DNA of 64,000 nt from Micromonospora halotolerans. Lineage in GTDB: Bacteria > Actinomycetota > Actinomycetes > Mycobacteriales > Micromonosporaceae. The stretch's first letter is position 1, and each line of letters opens with the position of its first letter. The notes under the pieces are model-generated. The model made no database searches and was not told the origin of the DNA. It was given only the letters and a program-made list of their open reading frames with translations. The position numbers and the translations under genes are program-made. Below are positions 1 through 9,413 of this stretch, piece after piece. Location: assembly GCF_032108445.1 (NCBI RefSeq), contig NZ_CP134876.1, forward strand, positions 1,178,001 through 1,242,000, read 5' to 3'.

Positions 1-1650
1 GACGTCCACCCCGACGAAGCCGCCGGAGACGTACGGGACGCCGGCGTGCCAGAGCACCACCAACAGCACGGCGACCGCGCGGAGACCCTCGATGTCCGGG
101 CGGAACGCGCTGCGGCGCCGCTCGCGGGGCGCCGCAGCGTCGGTGGGCGTCGCCGGCCCGCCGCCGTCGGCCGGCTCGGCCGCCGGCGTGCCGGGTCCCG
201 CCTCGGGCAGGTGCAGCACCACCGTGTCGTCCAGGGCGGACGGCACGCCCGTCCGGTCCGGGCCGGCGGTGTCCGCCGGCGCCGGCGGCGCGGGCGCCTC
301 CGTCCGGCGGGCCGCGGGCACGGTCAGCACGAGGGTGTCCTCGGCTGACGACGACACCGGCGGGGCGCTCGGGGCCGGCGGGCCGACCTCCGCCGTGGTG
401 GGCGGCGGCGCGCCGACGGCCACCGGTTCCGCGTCGGTGCCGGGCCCGACCGGCCGCGGCCGGCGACGGAGCGCGCGCTGCCCGAGGGTCACCGCGCCGA
501 TGACCAGCACGCCGCCCGCGGCGGAGAGGAGGTACGACCACCAGTCCGCGGCGTTCTCCGTGGCGTCCCCGTCCAGCCGCAGCCGCTCCTGCGCCCGCTG
601 CCGGTACGCCCGGGCCGCGGCGTGCCCGGGGTCCCGGCCGAGCACGTCGTCGAACCGCTCGATCGCCTGGGAGTAGTGGCCGGCGAAGTAGACGGCCAGG
701 GCCGACCGGAAGGCGCGGTCGCTCTCGCTCAACCGGTTGTCGACGCCGCTCTGGGCGAGCAGGCGGTCGATGTTGGCGGTGCCGATCAGGTCGCGGATCG
801 GTTCGCCCTCGGCGGAGGTGTCGGTGTCCAGGAGCGCGACGAGCCGGCCGGCGGAGTCCACCACCGGGCCGCCCCGGGAGTCGGGACCGATCTGGCCGCT
901 GACTCCGGTGCGGTTGGTCCCGGTACGCCCGATGACCTCGACCGTGCGGTCACGGACGGTCCAGGTGCCGGAGTCGCCGGTGCCCTCGCCGAGCGCGTAG
1001 CCGAGGATGTCCACCGAGGACCCGGCGCGCAGGTCGGGGTGGTGGGCGAGCTCGACGGCCGGGAGGCCGGCGCGGCGCAGCCTCACCAGTGCCACGTTGC
1101 CGTCCACCGCCGGCAGCGCCTTCGTGACGGCGCCGGCGACGGCCGGGACGGAGCTGTCCCCCGAGGTCGCCGCACCGAACTGGCCGGTCAGCCGCAGGGT
1201 CGGCGCGGTGCCGCGCCGGGCTCCGGTGAACGTGGAGGAGCCCTGGAGGCCGGCGACGAAACCGTCCAGCCGTTCCGCGGGCAGCTCGTTGCGCTGCACC
1301 AGCGTGCGGCCGAGCCGGTAGAGGGCGTTGACCAGCAGCACCTCCCGGCTCGGCTGCACGCAGACCGTGGTGGTCACCACGTAGCCGTCGGGGTTCACCA
1401 CCGCCCCGCTGCACCGGCGCACCACGACCACCTGTTCGGGACGGACCAGAGCGCCCGTGGCGGTGTTCCGGAGGTAGCCGGCGTACCGCGCCTCCAGGAA
1501 GGCGGTCGCCGGGGTGGCCACGGCGACCGCCGGCTCGTTGCGGGCGTACGTCGGCACCGCCGCCGCACCGGGGACGGCGGCGGCACAGCCGATCGCGACG
1601 GTGCCCAGCAGGACGGCGAACCGACGTGCCAGGGCCGTACCAGAGGGCAT
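1..1650 (-). CDS. Secreted trypsin-like (pseudo)protease fused to acyltransferase-3 domain, partial
   Basis: The frame is open from an ATG at 1650 to the window edge (550 codons) and continues outside. Residues 11-35 form a signal peptide or signal anchor. Residues about 40-290 read as a DegP/trypsin-like domain (SGAVVNPDGYVV, later DSRGGPVVDSAGRLVALLD). The expected catalytic residues are eroded: TTTVC stands where TNAHV is usual, NVALV where DLALL is usual, and DSRGGP where GNSGGP is usual. A short helical, TPR-like stretch follows (ALAVYFAGHYSQAIERFDDV), then a membrane helix near residues 370-390, a Pro/Ala-rich linker, and finally FRPDIEGLRAVAVLLVVL...GGFVGVDV, the typical N-terminus of OafA/YrhL membrane acyltransferases. 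I translated every codon and found no stop between the parts. A separate acyltransferase start inside the linker (for example GTG near 243) cannot be excluded. Confidence 0.75.
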   Translation of the reverse strand, partial: MPSGTALARRFAVLLGTVAIGCAAAVPGAAAVPTYARNEPAVAVATPATAFLEARYAGYLRNTATGALVRPEQVVVVRRCSGAVVNPDGYVVTTTVCVQPSREVLLVNALYRLGRTLVQRNELPAERLDGFVAGLQGSSTFTGARRGTAPTLRLTGQFGAATSGDSSVPAVAGAVTKALPAVDGNVALVRLRRAGLPAVELAHHPDLRAGSSVDILGYALGEGTGDSGTWTVRDRTVEVIGRTGTNRTGVSGQIGPDSRGGPVVDSAGRLVALLDTDTSAEGEPIRDLIGTANIDRLLAQSGVDNRLSESDRAFRSALAVYFAGHYSQAIERFDDVLGRDPGHAAARAYRQRAQERLRLDGDATENAADWWSYLLSAAGGVLVIGAVTLGQRALRRRPRPVGPGTDAEPVAVGAPPPTTAEVGPPAPSAPPVSSSAEDTLVLTVPAARRTEAPAPPAPADTAGPDRTGVPSALDDTVVLHLPEAGPGTPAAEPADGGGPATPTDAAAPRERRRSAFRPDIEGLRAVAVLLVVLWHAGVPYVSGGFVGVDV

Positions 1651-1685
1651 GTCGGAACTCCGCGCGGCGAGGAGGGGTCGGGCGG

Positions 1686-2951
1686 TCAGAAGATCAGGGT
1701 GTCGCGCAGGTGGTTGGCCACCCGGCGCAGCCGACCCGCACCGTCGATCGGGGAGGTCATCCGGAAGACGACCTGACGGTCGATCTGCCCGCTGTTCCCG
1801 CCCCGCCAGTACGCGACGAGCACCAGGCCGTACCGGCGCTCACCGTCGAGCTGGAGCTTGCTGGAGTCGGCGTAGGAGACGAACTGGCCGCCCCGCATCC
1901 ACTGCAGACCCCAGGCCTCCTCCTCCTGGCGCATCGCGGTCTGCCGCCGCACGTCGCACGGCACCGGGCACTCGCGCACGATCAGCTCGCCGCCGATCTG
2001 CTGCTTGTCGTTCGAGACGCCGCAGGTGTACTTGACGAACCCCTGCGCGCGGCCGGCCGGCGTGCAGTCCCACTCCCCCGGCACCTTCAGGGCGAAGCCC
2101 AGACCGTCGAGGTCGGAGAAGGTGCGCACCGAGTCGCCCGGGGTGAACTTCGGCCACTCCTTCGGCCAGTCGCCGGCGCTGGGCGGCTCGAGGCCGGGCG
2201 ACTGGGGCGGCGTCTTCTGCTCCGGCTGCAGCGCCGGGCTGGTGGTCCCCTCCGTCTTCGGCGTGCCGGGGTCGTCCGGTCCGAACCAGACGACGACGCC
2301 GCCGACACCGGCCACGACCACCAGGACGAGCGCGGCGATTCCGATCCAGAGCCCGGTCCGGCGGGGGCGCGGCTCGGACGGCGTGATCCGGCGGACCGGC
2401 GCGGTGAACGGGTCCTGCGGCGGGGCGCTGACCGGCTGCGGCGCGGGGGACACCTGCTGCGGCGCCGGGGACACCTGCTGCGGCGGGGACGACACCTGGT
2501 GCGGCACGGCGGCGTGCATGGCCCAGGGCAGCGGCGCTCCCGAGGTGGGGCTCGGCGTGCCGGAGGTCGGCACCCCGGAGACCGGCTGGGGCGGCCCGCC
2601 GACGGCGCCGGACTCGGGGATCAGGACCTGCGTCTCGGACTCCGCCGGGTGCAGGTCCATGCCGAGGGTCTGGAACAGCCGCTGCGCCCCCATCCCCTCC
2701 TCCGAGGGGTACGCCACCCACGGCTTGGCGGCGGCGAAGTCGGCGTTGACGTAACGCTGCCCTCCCGAGGTCAGCGCCATGGCGTTGGCCGCGTTGGCGA
2801 AGGCCTCCCGCCACGGCGGGTCGGCCGCCGCCGCGCCCTCGAGCACGGCCACCGTCACCAGCCGGTCCTGCCCGTCGATGGCCCACCACGCCGTGCCGAC
2901 CTGGCAGACGCCCAGCGCCTCGGTGAACCTGTACGGGCCGACCGGCTGCAT
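1686..2951 (-). CDS. Single-pass membrane protein with kinase-N-lobe-like head
   Basis: 421 aa. The ATG at 2951 follows AGGAG at a good distance; the frame is open further upstream but has no better start. Residues 1-50 (VGPYRFTEALGVCQVGTAWW, then VTVAVLEG) resemble the glycine loop and beta-3 strand of an actinobacterial Ser/Thr kinase, but the Gly-rich loop is broken and no catalytic loop follows. The cytoplasmic half has a PQQVSPAP-type repeat; one membrane helix (GLWIGIAALVLVVVAGVGGV) leads to a Pro/Thr-rich stalk and an extracellular C-terminal domain with paired cysteines. It lies 35 bp from the protease-acyltransferase gene and may form an operon with it. Function unknown; a sensor or cell-wall protein is a guess. 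Confidence 0.75.
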   Translation of the reverse strand: MQPVGPYRFTEALGVCQVGTAWWAIDGQDRLVTVAVLEGAAAADPPWREAFANAANAMALTSGGQRYVNADFAAAKPWVAYPSEEGMGAQRLFQTLGMDLHPAESETQVLIPESGAVGGPPQPVSGVPTSGTPSPTSGAPLPWAMHAAVPHQVSSPPQQVSPAPQQVSPAPQPVSAPPQDPFTAPVRRITPSEPRPRRTGLWIGIAALVLVVVAGVGGVVVWFGPDDPGTPKTEGTTSPALQPEQKTPPQSPGLEPPSAGDWPKEWPKFTPGDSVRTFSDLDGLGFALKVPGEWDCTPAGRAQGFVKYTCGVSNDKQQIGGELIVRECPVPCDVRRQTAMRQEEEAWGLQWMRGGQFVSYADSSKLQLDGERRYGLVLVAYWRGGNSGQIDRQVVFRMTSPIDGAGRLRRVANHLRDTLIF

Positions 2952-3045
2952 GCGACAACTCCTCTGGTTTTTCCGCCGTGCGGATAGTACAGAGCGCACG
3001 CCTCCCGGCTCGTCCTCCGGTCGCCGCACGACCACCGGCCGAAGG

Positions 3046-3075
3046 TTGCGTTGTGAAAGTTTTCATGCATAGAGT
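3046..3075 (+). promoter_or_regulatory. Promoter and operator of the hut operon
   Basis: TTGCGT (3046-3051) and TAGAGT (3070-3075) are 18 nt apart, and TAGAGT ends 6 nt before the GTG start of the regulator, which suggests a leaderless transcript. The spacer holds TGAAAGTTTTCA (3054-3065), a perfect TGAAA-N2-TTTCA inverted repeat of the kind bound by RpiR-family proteins. Its place between -35 and -10 suits a repressor. The regulator encoded just downstream is the obvious ligand; this is inferred. Confidence 0.6.
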
Positions 3076-3081
3076 CAGGCC

Positions 3082-3930
3082 GTGAATGAAAGCGGTGCGG
3101 CACCCACCGACCGCCTGCTCGACCTCTTCCACGGCGTCCGGCTCACCCCGACCCAGCGCCGCATCGCGCACTGCCTGGTCCAGCAGGCGGGCGCGGCGGC
3201 GTACCTGTCCGCCGCGGAGGTGGCCGAGCTGGCCCGGGTCAGCCAGCCGTCGGTGACCCGCTTCGCCATGGCGCTCGGGCACGACGGCTACCCCGCGCTG
3301 CGCCGCCGGCTGCGCGAGCTGACCGCCACCGGCGCCACCGACCCGGCCGAGGCCGGCAACGCCCTCCAGCGGGCGGTCCACGCCGAGATGGGCAACCTCG
3401 ACCGGCTCGCCGGGCAGCTCGCCGACGCGCAGCGCATCGCCGAGGTCGGCCGGCTGCTCGCGGCCAGCCGCCCGCTGCCGGTGCTCGGTCTGCGCGCCGC
3501 CGCGCCGCTCGCGGCGTACTTCGCGTACTTCGCCGCGAAGGTGCACCCGGACGTGCGGGTCGTCGACGACGGGGGCAGCCTCCTGGCCGACCGGCTCGAA
3601 CAGGCCGCCGCGGCCGGGGCGCGCGCGCTGCTCGCCTTCGTGCTGCCCCGCTACCCCCGGGAGACCCTGGACGCGCTGCGCGAGGCCCGCGACGCCGGGC
3701 TGACCGTCGTGGCGATCACCGACTCCCCGGTGAGCCCGGCCACCGACCACGCCGACGTGGTGCTCCCCGCCGCCGTCGGCACCGACCTTGTCTTCGACCT
3801 GCACACCGCCCCGATGACCCTGGCCATGGTGGTTCTCCAGGCGATCTGCGACGCCACCCCCGCCGAAACCCAGGCCCGGCTCGAGGCGTTCGAGTCGTCC
3901 GCCACCCGTCGTCAGTTGTTCCTCGGCTGA
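3082..3930 (+). CDS. RpiR/MurR-family regulator of the hut operon
   Basis: 282 aa, usual length for the family. Residues about 10-85 form the HTH_6 DNA-binding domain (TPTQRRIAHCLV, VSQPSVTRFAMALGHDGY). Residues about 125-265 form a SIS fold (VLGLRAAAPLAAYFAYFAAK, then VVAITDSPVSPATDHADV). Family members usually sense phosphorylated sugars; here the position at the head of the histidine genes argues for control of hut, in place of the GntR-type HutC of proteobacteria. It starts with GTG, has no clear ribosome site and sits on an apparent leaderless promoter. hutU begins 12 bp downstream, so repressor and enzymes are probably co-transcribed and autoregulated. The ligand (urocanate or another intermediate) cannot be read from sequence. 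Confidence 0.85.
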   Translation: MNESGAAPTDRLLDLFHGVRLTPTQRRIAHCLVQQAGAAAYLSAAEVAELARVSQPSVTRFAMALGHDGYPALRRRLRELTATGATDPAEAGNALQRAVHAEMGNLDRLAGQLADAQRIAEVGRLLAASRPLPVLGLRAAAPLAAYFAYFAAKVHPDVRVVDDGGSLLADRLEQAAAAGARALLAFVLPRYPRETLDALREARDAGLTVVAITDSPVSPATDHADVVLPAAVGTDLVFDLHTAPMTLAMVVLQAICDATPAETQARLEAFESSATRRQLFLG

Positions 3931-3942
3931 GAGGAGTACGAG

Positions 3943-5592
3943 ATGCACCAGCCCGTCCGCGCCGCCCGCGGCACCGCACGCACCGCGAAGGGGTGGCCCC
4001 AGGAGGCCGCGCTGCGGATGCTGATGAACAACCTCGACCCGGAGGTGGCCGAGCGCCCCGAGGACCTGGTGGTCTACGGCGGCACCGGCAAGGCGGCCCG
4101 AGACTGGCCGTCGTACCACGCGCTGGTCCGGACGCTGAGCGACCTGCGCGACGACGAGACCATGCTGGTGCAGTCCGGCCGCCCGGTCGGCGTCATGCGC
4201 ACCCACGAGTGGGCCCCCCGGGTGCTGCTGGCCAACTCGAACCTGGTCGGCGACTGGGCCACCTGGCCGGAGTTCCGCCGGCTCGAAGCGCTCGGCCTGA
4301 CCATGTACGGGCAGATGACCGCCGGTTCCTGGATCTACATCGGCACCCAGGGCATCCTCCAGGGCACCTACGAGACGTTCGCGGCGGTGGCCGAGAAGCG
4401 GTTCAACGGCACCCTGGCCGGGACGCTGACGCTGACCGCCGGCTGCGGCGGGATGGGCGGGGCGCAGCCCCTGGCGGTCACCATGAACGGCGGCGCCTGC
4501 CTGATCGTCGATGTGGACCGCACCCGGCTGGAACGCCGGGCACGCGACCGCTACCTGGACGAGATCGCCGACTCGCTGGACGACGCCGTCGAGCGGGTGC
4601 TCGCCGCGAAGCGTGAGCGCCGGGCGTTGAGCGTCGGCGTGGTCGGCAACGCCGCGGTCGTCTTCCCCGAGCTGCTGGTCCGGGGCGTCGAGATCGACGT
4701 GGTGACCGATCAGACCAGCGCGCACGACCCGCTGTCGTACCTGCCGGTGGGGGTGGAGCTGGCCGACGCCCGGGACTACGCGGCGAAGAAGCCGGCGGAG
4801 TTCACCGATCGGGCCCGGGCGTCGATGGCCCGGCACGTGGCGGCGATGGTCGGCTTCCTCGACGCCGGCGCCGAGGTCTTCGACTACGGCAACTCCATCC
4901 GCGGCGAGGCCAAGCTCGCCGGCTACGAGCGGGCCTTCGACTTCCCCGGCTTCGTGCCGGCGTACATCCGGCCGCTGTTCTGCGAGGGCAGGGGCCCGTT
5001 CCGCTGGGCCGCGCTCTCCGGTGACCCGAAGGACATCGCGGCCACCGACCGGGCCATCCTCGACCTGTTCCCGGAGAACGAGTCCCTGGCCCGGTGGATC
5101 CGGTTGGCCGGCGAGCGGGTCGCCTTCCAGGGCCTGCCGGCCCGGATCTGCTGGCTCGGCTACGGCGAGCGGGACAAGGCCGGGGTGCGGTTCAACGAGA
5201 TGGTCGCGTCCGGCGAGCTGAGCGCGCCCGTCGTGATCGGCCGGGACCACCTGGACTGCGGCAGCGTGGCCAGCCCCTACCGGGAGACCGAGGCCATGGC
5301 GGACGGCTCCGACGCGATCGCCGACTGGCCGCTGCTCAACGCGCTGGTCAACACCGCCAGCGGGGCGTCCTGGGTGTCGATCCACCACGGCGGCGGGGTC
5401 GGCATCGGCCGCTCCATCCACGCCGGACAGGTCTGCGTGGCCGACGGCAGCGCCCTCGCCGGGCAGAAGATCGAGCGGGTGCTCACCAACGACCCGGCCA
5501 TGGGCGTCATCCGGCACGTCGACGCCGGCTACGACGACGCCCGCGAGGTCGCCACCCGCACCGGCGTCCGCGTCCCCATGGCCGAGGCGTAA
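3943..5592 (+). CDS. hutU: Urocanate hydratase
   Basis: 549 aa, full length. It converts urocanate to 4-imidazolone-5-propionate, step two of histidine breakdown, with tightly bound NAD+. Family signatures are intact: [15 protein letters not shown] near the N-terminus, the NAD-binding [12 protein letters not shown] near residue 167, [11 protein letters not shown], and [16 protein letters not shown] near residue 394. ATG is preceded by GAGGAG with 6 nt spacing. It is the first enzyme gene of the operon and ends 10 bp before the M20 gene. Confidence 0.97.
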   Translation: MHQPVRAARGTARTAKGWPQEAALRMLMNNLDPEVAERPEDLVVYGGTGKAARDWPSYHALVRTLSDLRDDETMLVQSGRPVGVMRTHEWAPRVLLANSNLVGDWATWPEFRRLEALGLTMYGQMTAGSWIYIGTQGILQGTYETFAAVAEKRFNGTLAGTLTLTAGCGGMGGAQPLAVTMNGGACLIVDVDRTRLERRARDRYLDEIADSLDDAVERVLAAKRERRALSVGVVGNAAVVFPELLVRGVEIDVVTDQTSAHDPLSYLPVGVELADARDYAAKKPAEFTDRARASMARHVAAMVGFLDAGAEVFDYGNSIRGEAKLAGYERAFDFPGFVPAYIRPLFCEGRGPFRWAALSGDPKDIAATDRAILDLFPENESLARWIRLAGERVAFQGLPARICWLGYGERDKAGVRFNEMVASGELSAPVVIGRDHLDCGSVASPYRETEAMADGSDAIADWPLLNALVNTASGASWVSIHHGGGVGIGRSIHAGQVCVADGSALAGQKIERVLTNDPAMGVIRHVDAGYDDAREVATRTGVRVPMAEA

Positions 5593-5643
5593 GGAAGGGC
5601 CCTTGTTAACGCATTCGGTAGAGGAAGGGACCCTTCCTAACAG
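5593..5643 (+). repeat. Duplicated palindromic element in the hutU-M20 junction
   Basis: Two related units start exactly 30 bp apart: GGAAGGGCCCTTGTTAAC at 5593 and GGAAGGGACCCTTCCTAAC at 5623. Each has a palindromic core (AAGGGCCCTT; GGAAGGG-A-CCCTTCC) followed by TTAAC or CTAAC. The first supplies both a Shine-Dalgarno-like GGAAGGG and the TTG that opens the next frame; the second is read through in frame. I believe similar GGAAGGGxCCCTT repeats are scattered in Micromonospora genomes, but could not check this here. Confidence 0.6.
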
Positions 5644-6823
5644 GTTTCGCGCGCTGTGGGACGAGATCGCGCCGGTCGGGCGGGACTCGAGCAGCGGCGG
5701 CTACCTGCGCTACGCGCTCACCGAGCCGGAGCGCACCCTGCGCGGCTGGTTCCGGGAGCAGGCCGGGCAGCGGGGCATGCCGGTCACCGAGGACGGCAAC
5801 GGCAACCTGTTCGCCTGGTGGGGCGACCCGGCCGCCGGGGACGCGGTGCTCACCGGCAGCCACTTCGACTCGGTGCCGCACGGCGGGGCGTACGACGGAC
5901 CGCTGGGCATCGTGAGCGCGTTCCTGGCCGTGGACGAGCTGCGGGCCCTCGGGGTCGCCCCGGTCCGGCCGGTCGCGGTGGCCGCGTTCGTGGAGGAGGA
6001 GGGCGGCCGGTTCGGCGTACCCTGCCTGGGGTCGCGGCTGCTCACCGGGGAGATCCCGGTGGAGCGCGCGGCCGGGCTGCGCGACGCGGCGGGGGTGAGC
6101 TTCGCCGAGGCGCTGGGTGACCGGCCGGCGGGCGCCGATCCGGGCCTGCTCGGCCGCTTCGCGTCCTTCGTGGAGCTGCACGTCGAGCAGGGCCGCGCGC
6201 TTGTCGACCTGGGCGCGCCGGTCGCGGTGGCCAGCGCCATCTGGCCGCACGGCCGCTGGCGCTTCGACTTCGCCGGTGAGGGCAACCACGCGGGTACGAC
6301 CCGGATGGCCGACCGCCGCGACCCGATGCTCACCTACGCGTTCACCGTGCTGGCGGCGAACAAGGAGGCCCGGCTGCGCGACGCGCACGCCACCGTGGGC
6401 CGGGTGGCCGTCGAGCCGAACGCCACCAACGCCATCCCGTCGAGGGTGACCGGCTGGCTGGACGCCCGGGCGGCCGAGCCGGAGACGCTGCACGGCCTGG
6501 TTGAGGCGGTCCGGGCCAAGGCCGCGGAGCGGGCGAAGCGGGACGGCACCGAGCTGACCTGCACCCAGGAGTCGGCCACCCCGCTGGTGGCCTTCGACGG
6601 CGGGCTGGCCGGCCGGCTGGCCGCGCTGCTCGACGCGCCGGTGCTGCCCACCGGGGCCGGGCACGACGCCGGGGTGCTGGCCGCGCACCTGCCGACCGCG
6701 ATGCTCTTCGTGCGCAACCCGACCGGGGTGTCGCACTCCCCCGCCGAGGCCGCCACCGACGCCGACTGCGCGGCCGGGGTGAGCGCCCTGGCCCGGGTGC
6801 TGGAGGAGCTGGCATGCCGCTGA
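5603..6823 (+). CDS. M20-family amidohydrolase of the hut operon (probable N-formylglutamate deformylase)
   Basis: 406 aa, the size and motifs of the allantoate amidohydrolase/N-carbamoyl-amino-acid hydrolase group: GSHFDSVPHGGAYDGPLGI (His and bridging Asp), EEEGGRFG (Glu), ELHVEQG, and GAGHDAGVLA near the end as the last metal ligand. These are two-metal enzymes that hydrolyse N-acyl-type groups from amino acids. The gene lies between hutU and hutF and no HutG is present, so it most likely removes the formyl group from N-formylglutamate made by HutF; that role is inferred. The only usable start is TTG inside a repeat, only 3 nt after GGAAGGG. The conserved protein begins near NRFRALWDEI, so the first dozen residues are probably repeat-derived. 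It overlaps hutF by 10 bp. Confidence 0.85.
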   Translation: MLTHSVEEGTLPNRFRALWDEIAPVGRDSSSGGYLRYALTEPERTLRGWFREQAGQRGMPVTEDGNGNLFAWWGDPAAGDAVLTGSHFDSVPHGGAYDGPLGIVSAFLAVDELRALGVAPVRPVAVAAFVEEEGGRFGVPCLGSRLLTGEIPVERAAGLRDAAGVSFAEALGDRPAGADPGLLGRFASFVELHVEQGRALVDLGAPVAVASAIWPHGRWRFDFAGEGNHAGTTRMADRRDPMLTYAFTVLAANKEARLRDAHATVGRVAVEPNATNAIPSRVTGWLDARAAEPETLHGLVEAVRAKAAERAKRDGTELTCTQESATPLVAFDGGLAGRLAALLDAPVLPTGAGHDAGVLAAHLPTAMLFVRNPTGVSHSPAEAATDADCAAGVSALARVLEELACR

Positions 6824-8172
6824 CCCGCTGGCTGGCCGAGTACGCCTGGCTGCCCGACCACGCCGAGCCCACCCCCGACGTGCTGATCGAGGCCGAGGCC
6901 GGGCGGGTCACCGCGGTCACCCCGCTGGTCGGCGGTGGCGCGGCCCCCGCCGGGGTCGAGGTGCTCGGCGACGCGGTACGGCTGCCCGGGCTGACCCTGC
7001 CCGGCCTGGCCAACGCCCACTCGCACGCCTTCCACCGGGCGCTGCGCGGGCGCACCCACGGCGGGCGGGGCGACTTCTGGAGCTGGCGGGACGTCATGTA
7101 CGACGTGGCGGCCCGGCTCGACCCCGACTCGTACCTGGCCCTGGCCCGGGCCGCGTACGCGGAGATGGCCCTCGCGGGGATCACCTGCGTGGGCGAGTTC
7201 CACTACCTGCACCACGGCCCGGAGGGCCGGCCGTACGCCGACCCGAACGCCATGTCGGCCGCGCTGGTCGAGGCCGCCGCGCACGCCGGGATCCGGCTCA
7301 CCCTGCTGGACACCGCGTACCTGACCGCGAGCGTGGACGGCGCGGAGCTGGTCGGGACGCAGCGCCGGTTCGGTGACGGCGACGCGCTGCGCTGGGTCGA
7401 GCGCGTCGACGCGTTCCGCCCCGAGAACGACCACGCCCGGCTGGGCGCGGCCATCCACTCGGTCCGCGCGGTGCCCGCCGAGCAGCTCGCCACCGTGGCC
7501 GGCTGGGCCGACCGCAACGGCGTGCCGCTGCACGTGCACCTCTCCGAGCAGCCGGCCGAGAACGACGCCTGCCGGGCCGTGCACGGCTGCACACCGACCC
7601 GGCTGCTGGCCGACCACGGGGTGCTCGGCCCGCACACCACGGCGGTGCACGCCACCCACCCGACCAGCGCCGACGTCGCGCTGCTCGGGGACAGCCGGAC
7701 CGGGGTGTGCCTCTGCCCCACCACCGAGCGGGACCTGGCCGACGGGATCGGGCCGGCCCGGCGGATGGCCGAGGCGGGCAGCCCGCTCAGCCTGGGCAGC
7801 GACAGCCACGCCGTGGTGGACCTCTTCGAGGAGGCCCGCGCCGTGGAGCTGGACGAGCGCCTGCGCACGCGCCGGCGGGGGCACTTCAGCCCGGCCGAGC
7901 TGTTCACCGCGGCCACCGTCGCCGGGCACGCCGCGCTCGGCTGGGGCGACGCGGGCCGGCTGTCGGTCGGCGACCGGGCCGACCTCGTGACGGTACGGCT
8001 GGACAGCGCCCGCACCGCAGGGGTGCCGCCGGTCGGCGCGTTCTTCGCGGCCACCGCCGCCGACGTGACCCACGTGGTGGTCGACGGGCGGACGGTCGTG
8101 GCCGACGGCCGGCACCGGACCGTGGACGTCCCCACCGAGCTGCGGCACGCCATCCAGGACGTGACGGCATGA
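6814..8172 (+). CDS. hutF: Formimidoylglutamate deiminase
   Basis: 452 aa amidohydrolase-superfamily enzyme. It deiminates N-formimino-L-glutamate to N-formyl-L-glutamate and ammonia. Diagnostic HutF segments are [20 protein letters not shown] with FWSWRDVMY, the metal-site [16 protein letters not shown], and [16 protein letters not shown] carrying the catalytic Asp. The ATG overlaps the end of the M20 gene and the stop overlaps the hutI ATG (ATGA), so translation is coupled. Its presence sets the five-step route through formylglutamate instead of the four-step formiminoglutamase route. Confidence 0.93.
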   Translation: MPLTRWLAEYAWLPDHAEPTPDVLIEAEAGRVTAVTPLVGGGAAPAGVEVLGDAVRLPGLTLPGLANAHSHAFHRALRGRTHGGRGDFWSWRDVMYDVAARLDPDSYLALARAAYAEMALAGITCVGEFHYLHHGPEGRPYADPNAMSAALVEAAAHAGIRLTLLDTAYLTASVDGAELVGTQRRFGDGDALRWVERVDAFRPENDHARLGAAIHSVRAVPAEQLATVAGWADRNGVPLHVHLSEQPAENDACRAVHGCTPTRLLADHGVLGPHTTAVHATHPTSADVALLGDSRTGVCLCPTTERDLADGIGPARRMAEAGSPLSLGSDSHAVVDLFEEARAVELDERLRTRRRGHFSPAELFTAATVAGHAALGWGDAGRLSVGDRADLVTVRLDSARTAGVPPVGAFFAATAADVTHVVVDGRTVVADGRHRTVDVPTELRHAIQDVTA

Positions 8173-9413
8173 GCCCGGGCGACCGGCGGCACCGACCGGT
8201 GCGACCGGGCGACCCGGTGCGGCCGGCACCGCGGAACAGCGGCAGCCTGCTGGTCGACAACATCGGGGAACTGGTCACCAACGACACCGGCGGCGAGGGC
8301 GGGCCGCTCGGCATCCGCCGGGACGCCGCCGTACTGGTCGAGGACGGGCAGGTGGCCTGGATCGGCCCGGCCCGGTACGCCCCGGCCGCCGACCGGCGGA
8401 TCGACGCCGAGGGCGCCGCCGTGCTGCCCGGCTTCGTGGACAGCCACGCCCACCTGGTCTTCGCGGGCGACCGGGCCGCCGAGTTCGCCGCCCGGATGGC
8501 CGGCGAGCCCTACACCGGGGGCGGCATCCGGACCACCGTCGGCGCCACCCGGGCCGCCTCCGACGATCAGCTGCGGGACACCGTCCGGCGGCTGCGCGGC
8601 GAGGCGATGCGGCAGGGCACCACCACAGTCGAGATCAAGAGCGGGTACGGGCTGACCGTCGCCGATGAGGCCCGCTCGCTGCGGGTCGCCGCCGAGTTCA
8701 CCGAGGACACCACGTTCCTCGGCGCGCACGTGGTCCCCGCCGAGTACGCCGACCGCCCCGACGACTACGTGGGCCTGGTGTGCGGGCCGATGCTGGCCGC
8801 CGCCGCGCCCCACGCGCGCTGGATCGACGTGTTCTGCGAGCGGGGCGCCTTCGACGTGGACCACGCCCGGGCGATCCTCGCCTGCGGGCAGGCCGTCGGG
8901 CTGGGGGTGCGGGTGCACGCCAACCAGCTCGGCCCCGGCCCGGGCGTGCGGCTCGGGGTGGAGCTGGGCGCGGCCAGCGTGGACCACTGCACGCACCTGA
9001 CCGACGCCGACGTCGGCGCGCTCGCCGCCTCGGAGACGGTCGCCACGCTGCTGCCCGGGGCGGAGTTCTCCACCCGGTCCCCGTATCCGGACGCGCGTCG
9101 GCTGCTCGACGCGGGCGTCACCGTGGCGCTCGCCACCGACTGCAACCCCGGGTCGTCGTACACGTCGTCCATGCCGTTCTGCATCGCCCTCGCCGTACGC
9201 GAGATGCGGATGACCCCGGCGGAGGCGGTGTGGGCCGCGACGGCCGGCGGGGCGGCGGCGCTGCGCCGCGACGACGTGGGGCGGCTCGCGCGGGGCGCGC
9301 GGGCCGACCTGATGATCCTCGACGCCCCGTCCCACCTGCACCTGGCCTACCGGCCGGGTGTCCCGCTGATCCGCCAGGTTCTGCACAACGGAGTACCGCA
9401 ATGTCGACCGTAG
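8169..9413 (+). CDS. hutI: Imidazolonepropionase
   Basis: 414 aa. It hydrolyses 4-imidazolone-5-propionate to formiminoglutamate, step three of the pathway. Metal ligands and substrate segments are present: [53 protein letters not shown] and [11 protein letters not shown]. The ATG sits in an ATGA overlap with hutF, and the last 13 bp overlap hutH. The first 20 residues ([15 protein letters not shown]) are a poorly conserved extension; a later start is possible but breaks the tight overlap. Confidence 0.94.
   Translation: MSPGDRRHRPVRPGDPVRPAPRNSGSLLVDNIGELVTNDTGGEGGPLGIRRDAAVLVEDGQVAWIGPARYAPAADRRIDAEGAAVLPGFVDSHAHLVFAGDRAAEFAARMAGEPYTGGGIRTTVGATRAASDDQLRDTVRRLRGEAMRQGTTTVEIKSGYGLTVADEARSLRVAAEFTEDTTFLGAHVVPAEYADRPDDYVGLVCGPMLAAAAPHARWIDVFCERGAFDVDHARAILACGQAVGLGVRVHANQLGPGPGVRLGVELGAASVDHCTHLTDADVGALAASETVATLLPGAEFSTRSPYPDARRLLDAGVTVALATDCNPGSSYTSSMPFCIALAVREMRMTPAEAVWAATAGGAAALRRDDVGRLARGARADLMILDAPSHLHLAYRPGVPLIRQVLHNGVPQCRP

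Noticed and set aside
1840..5517. A very long minus-strand open frame opposite the regulator and hutU
   Set aside because: Composition is Arg/Gly/His-rich with no domain, no ribosome site, and it lies opposite clearly real genes; it follows from strong third-position GC bias.
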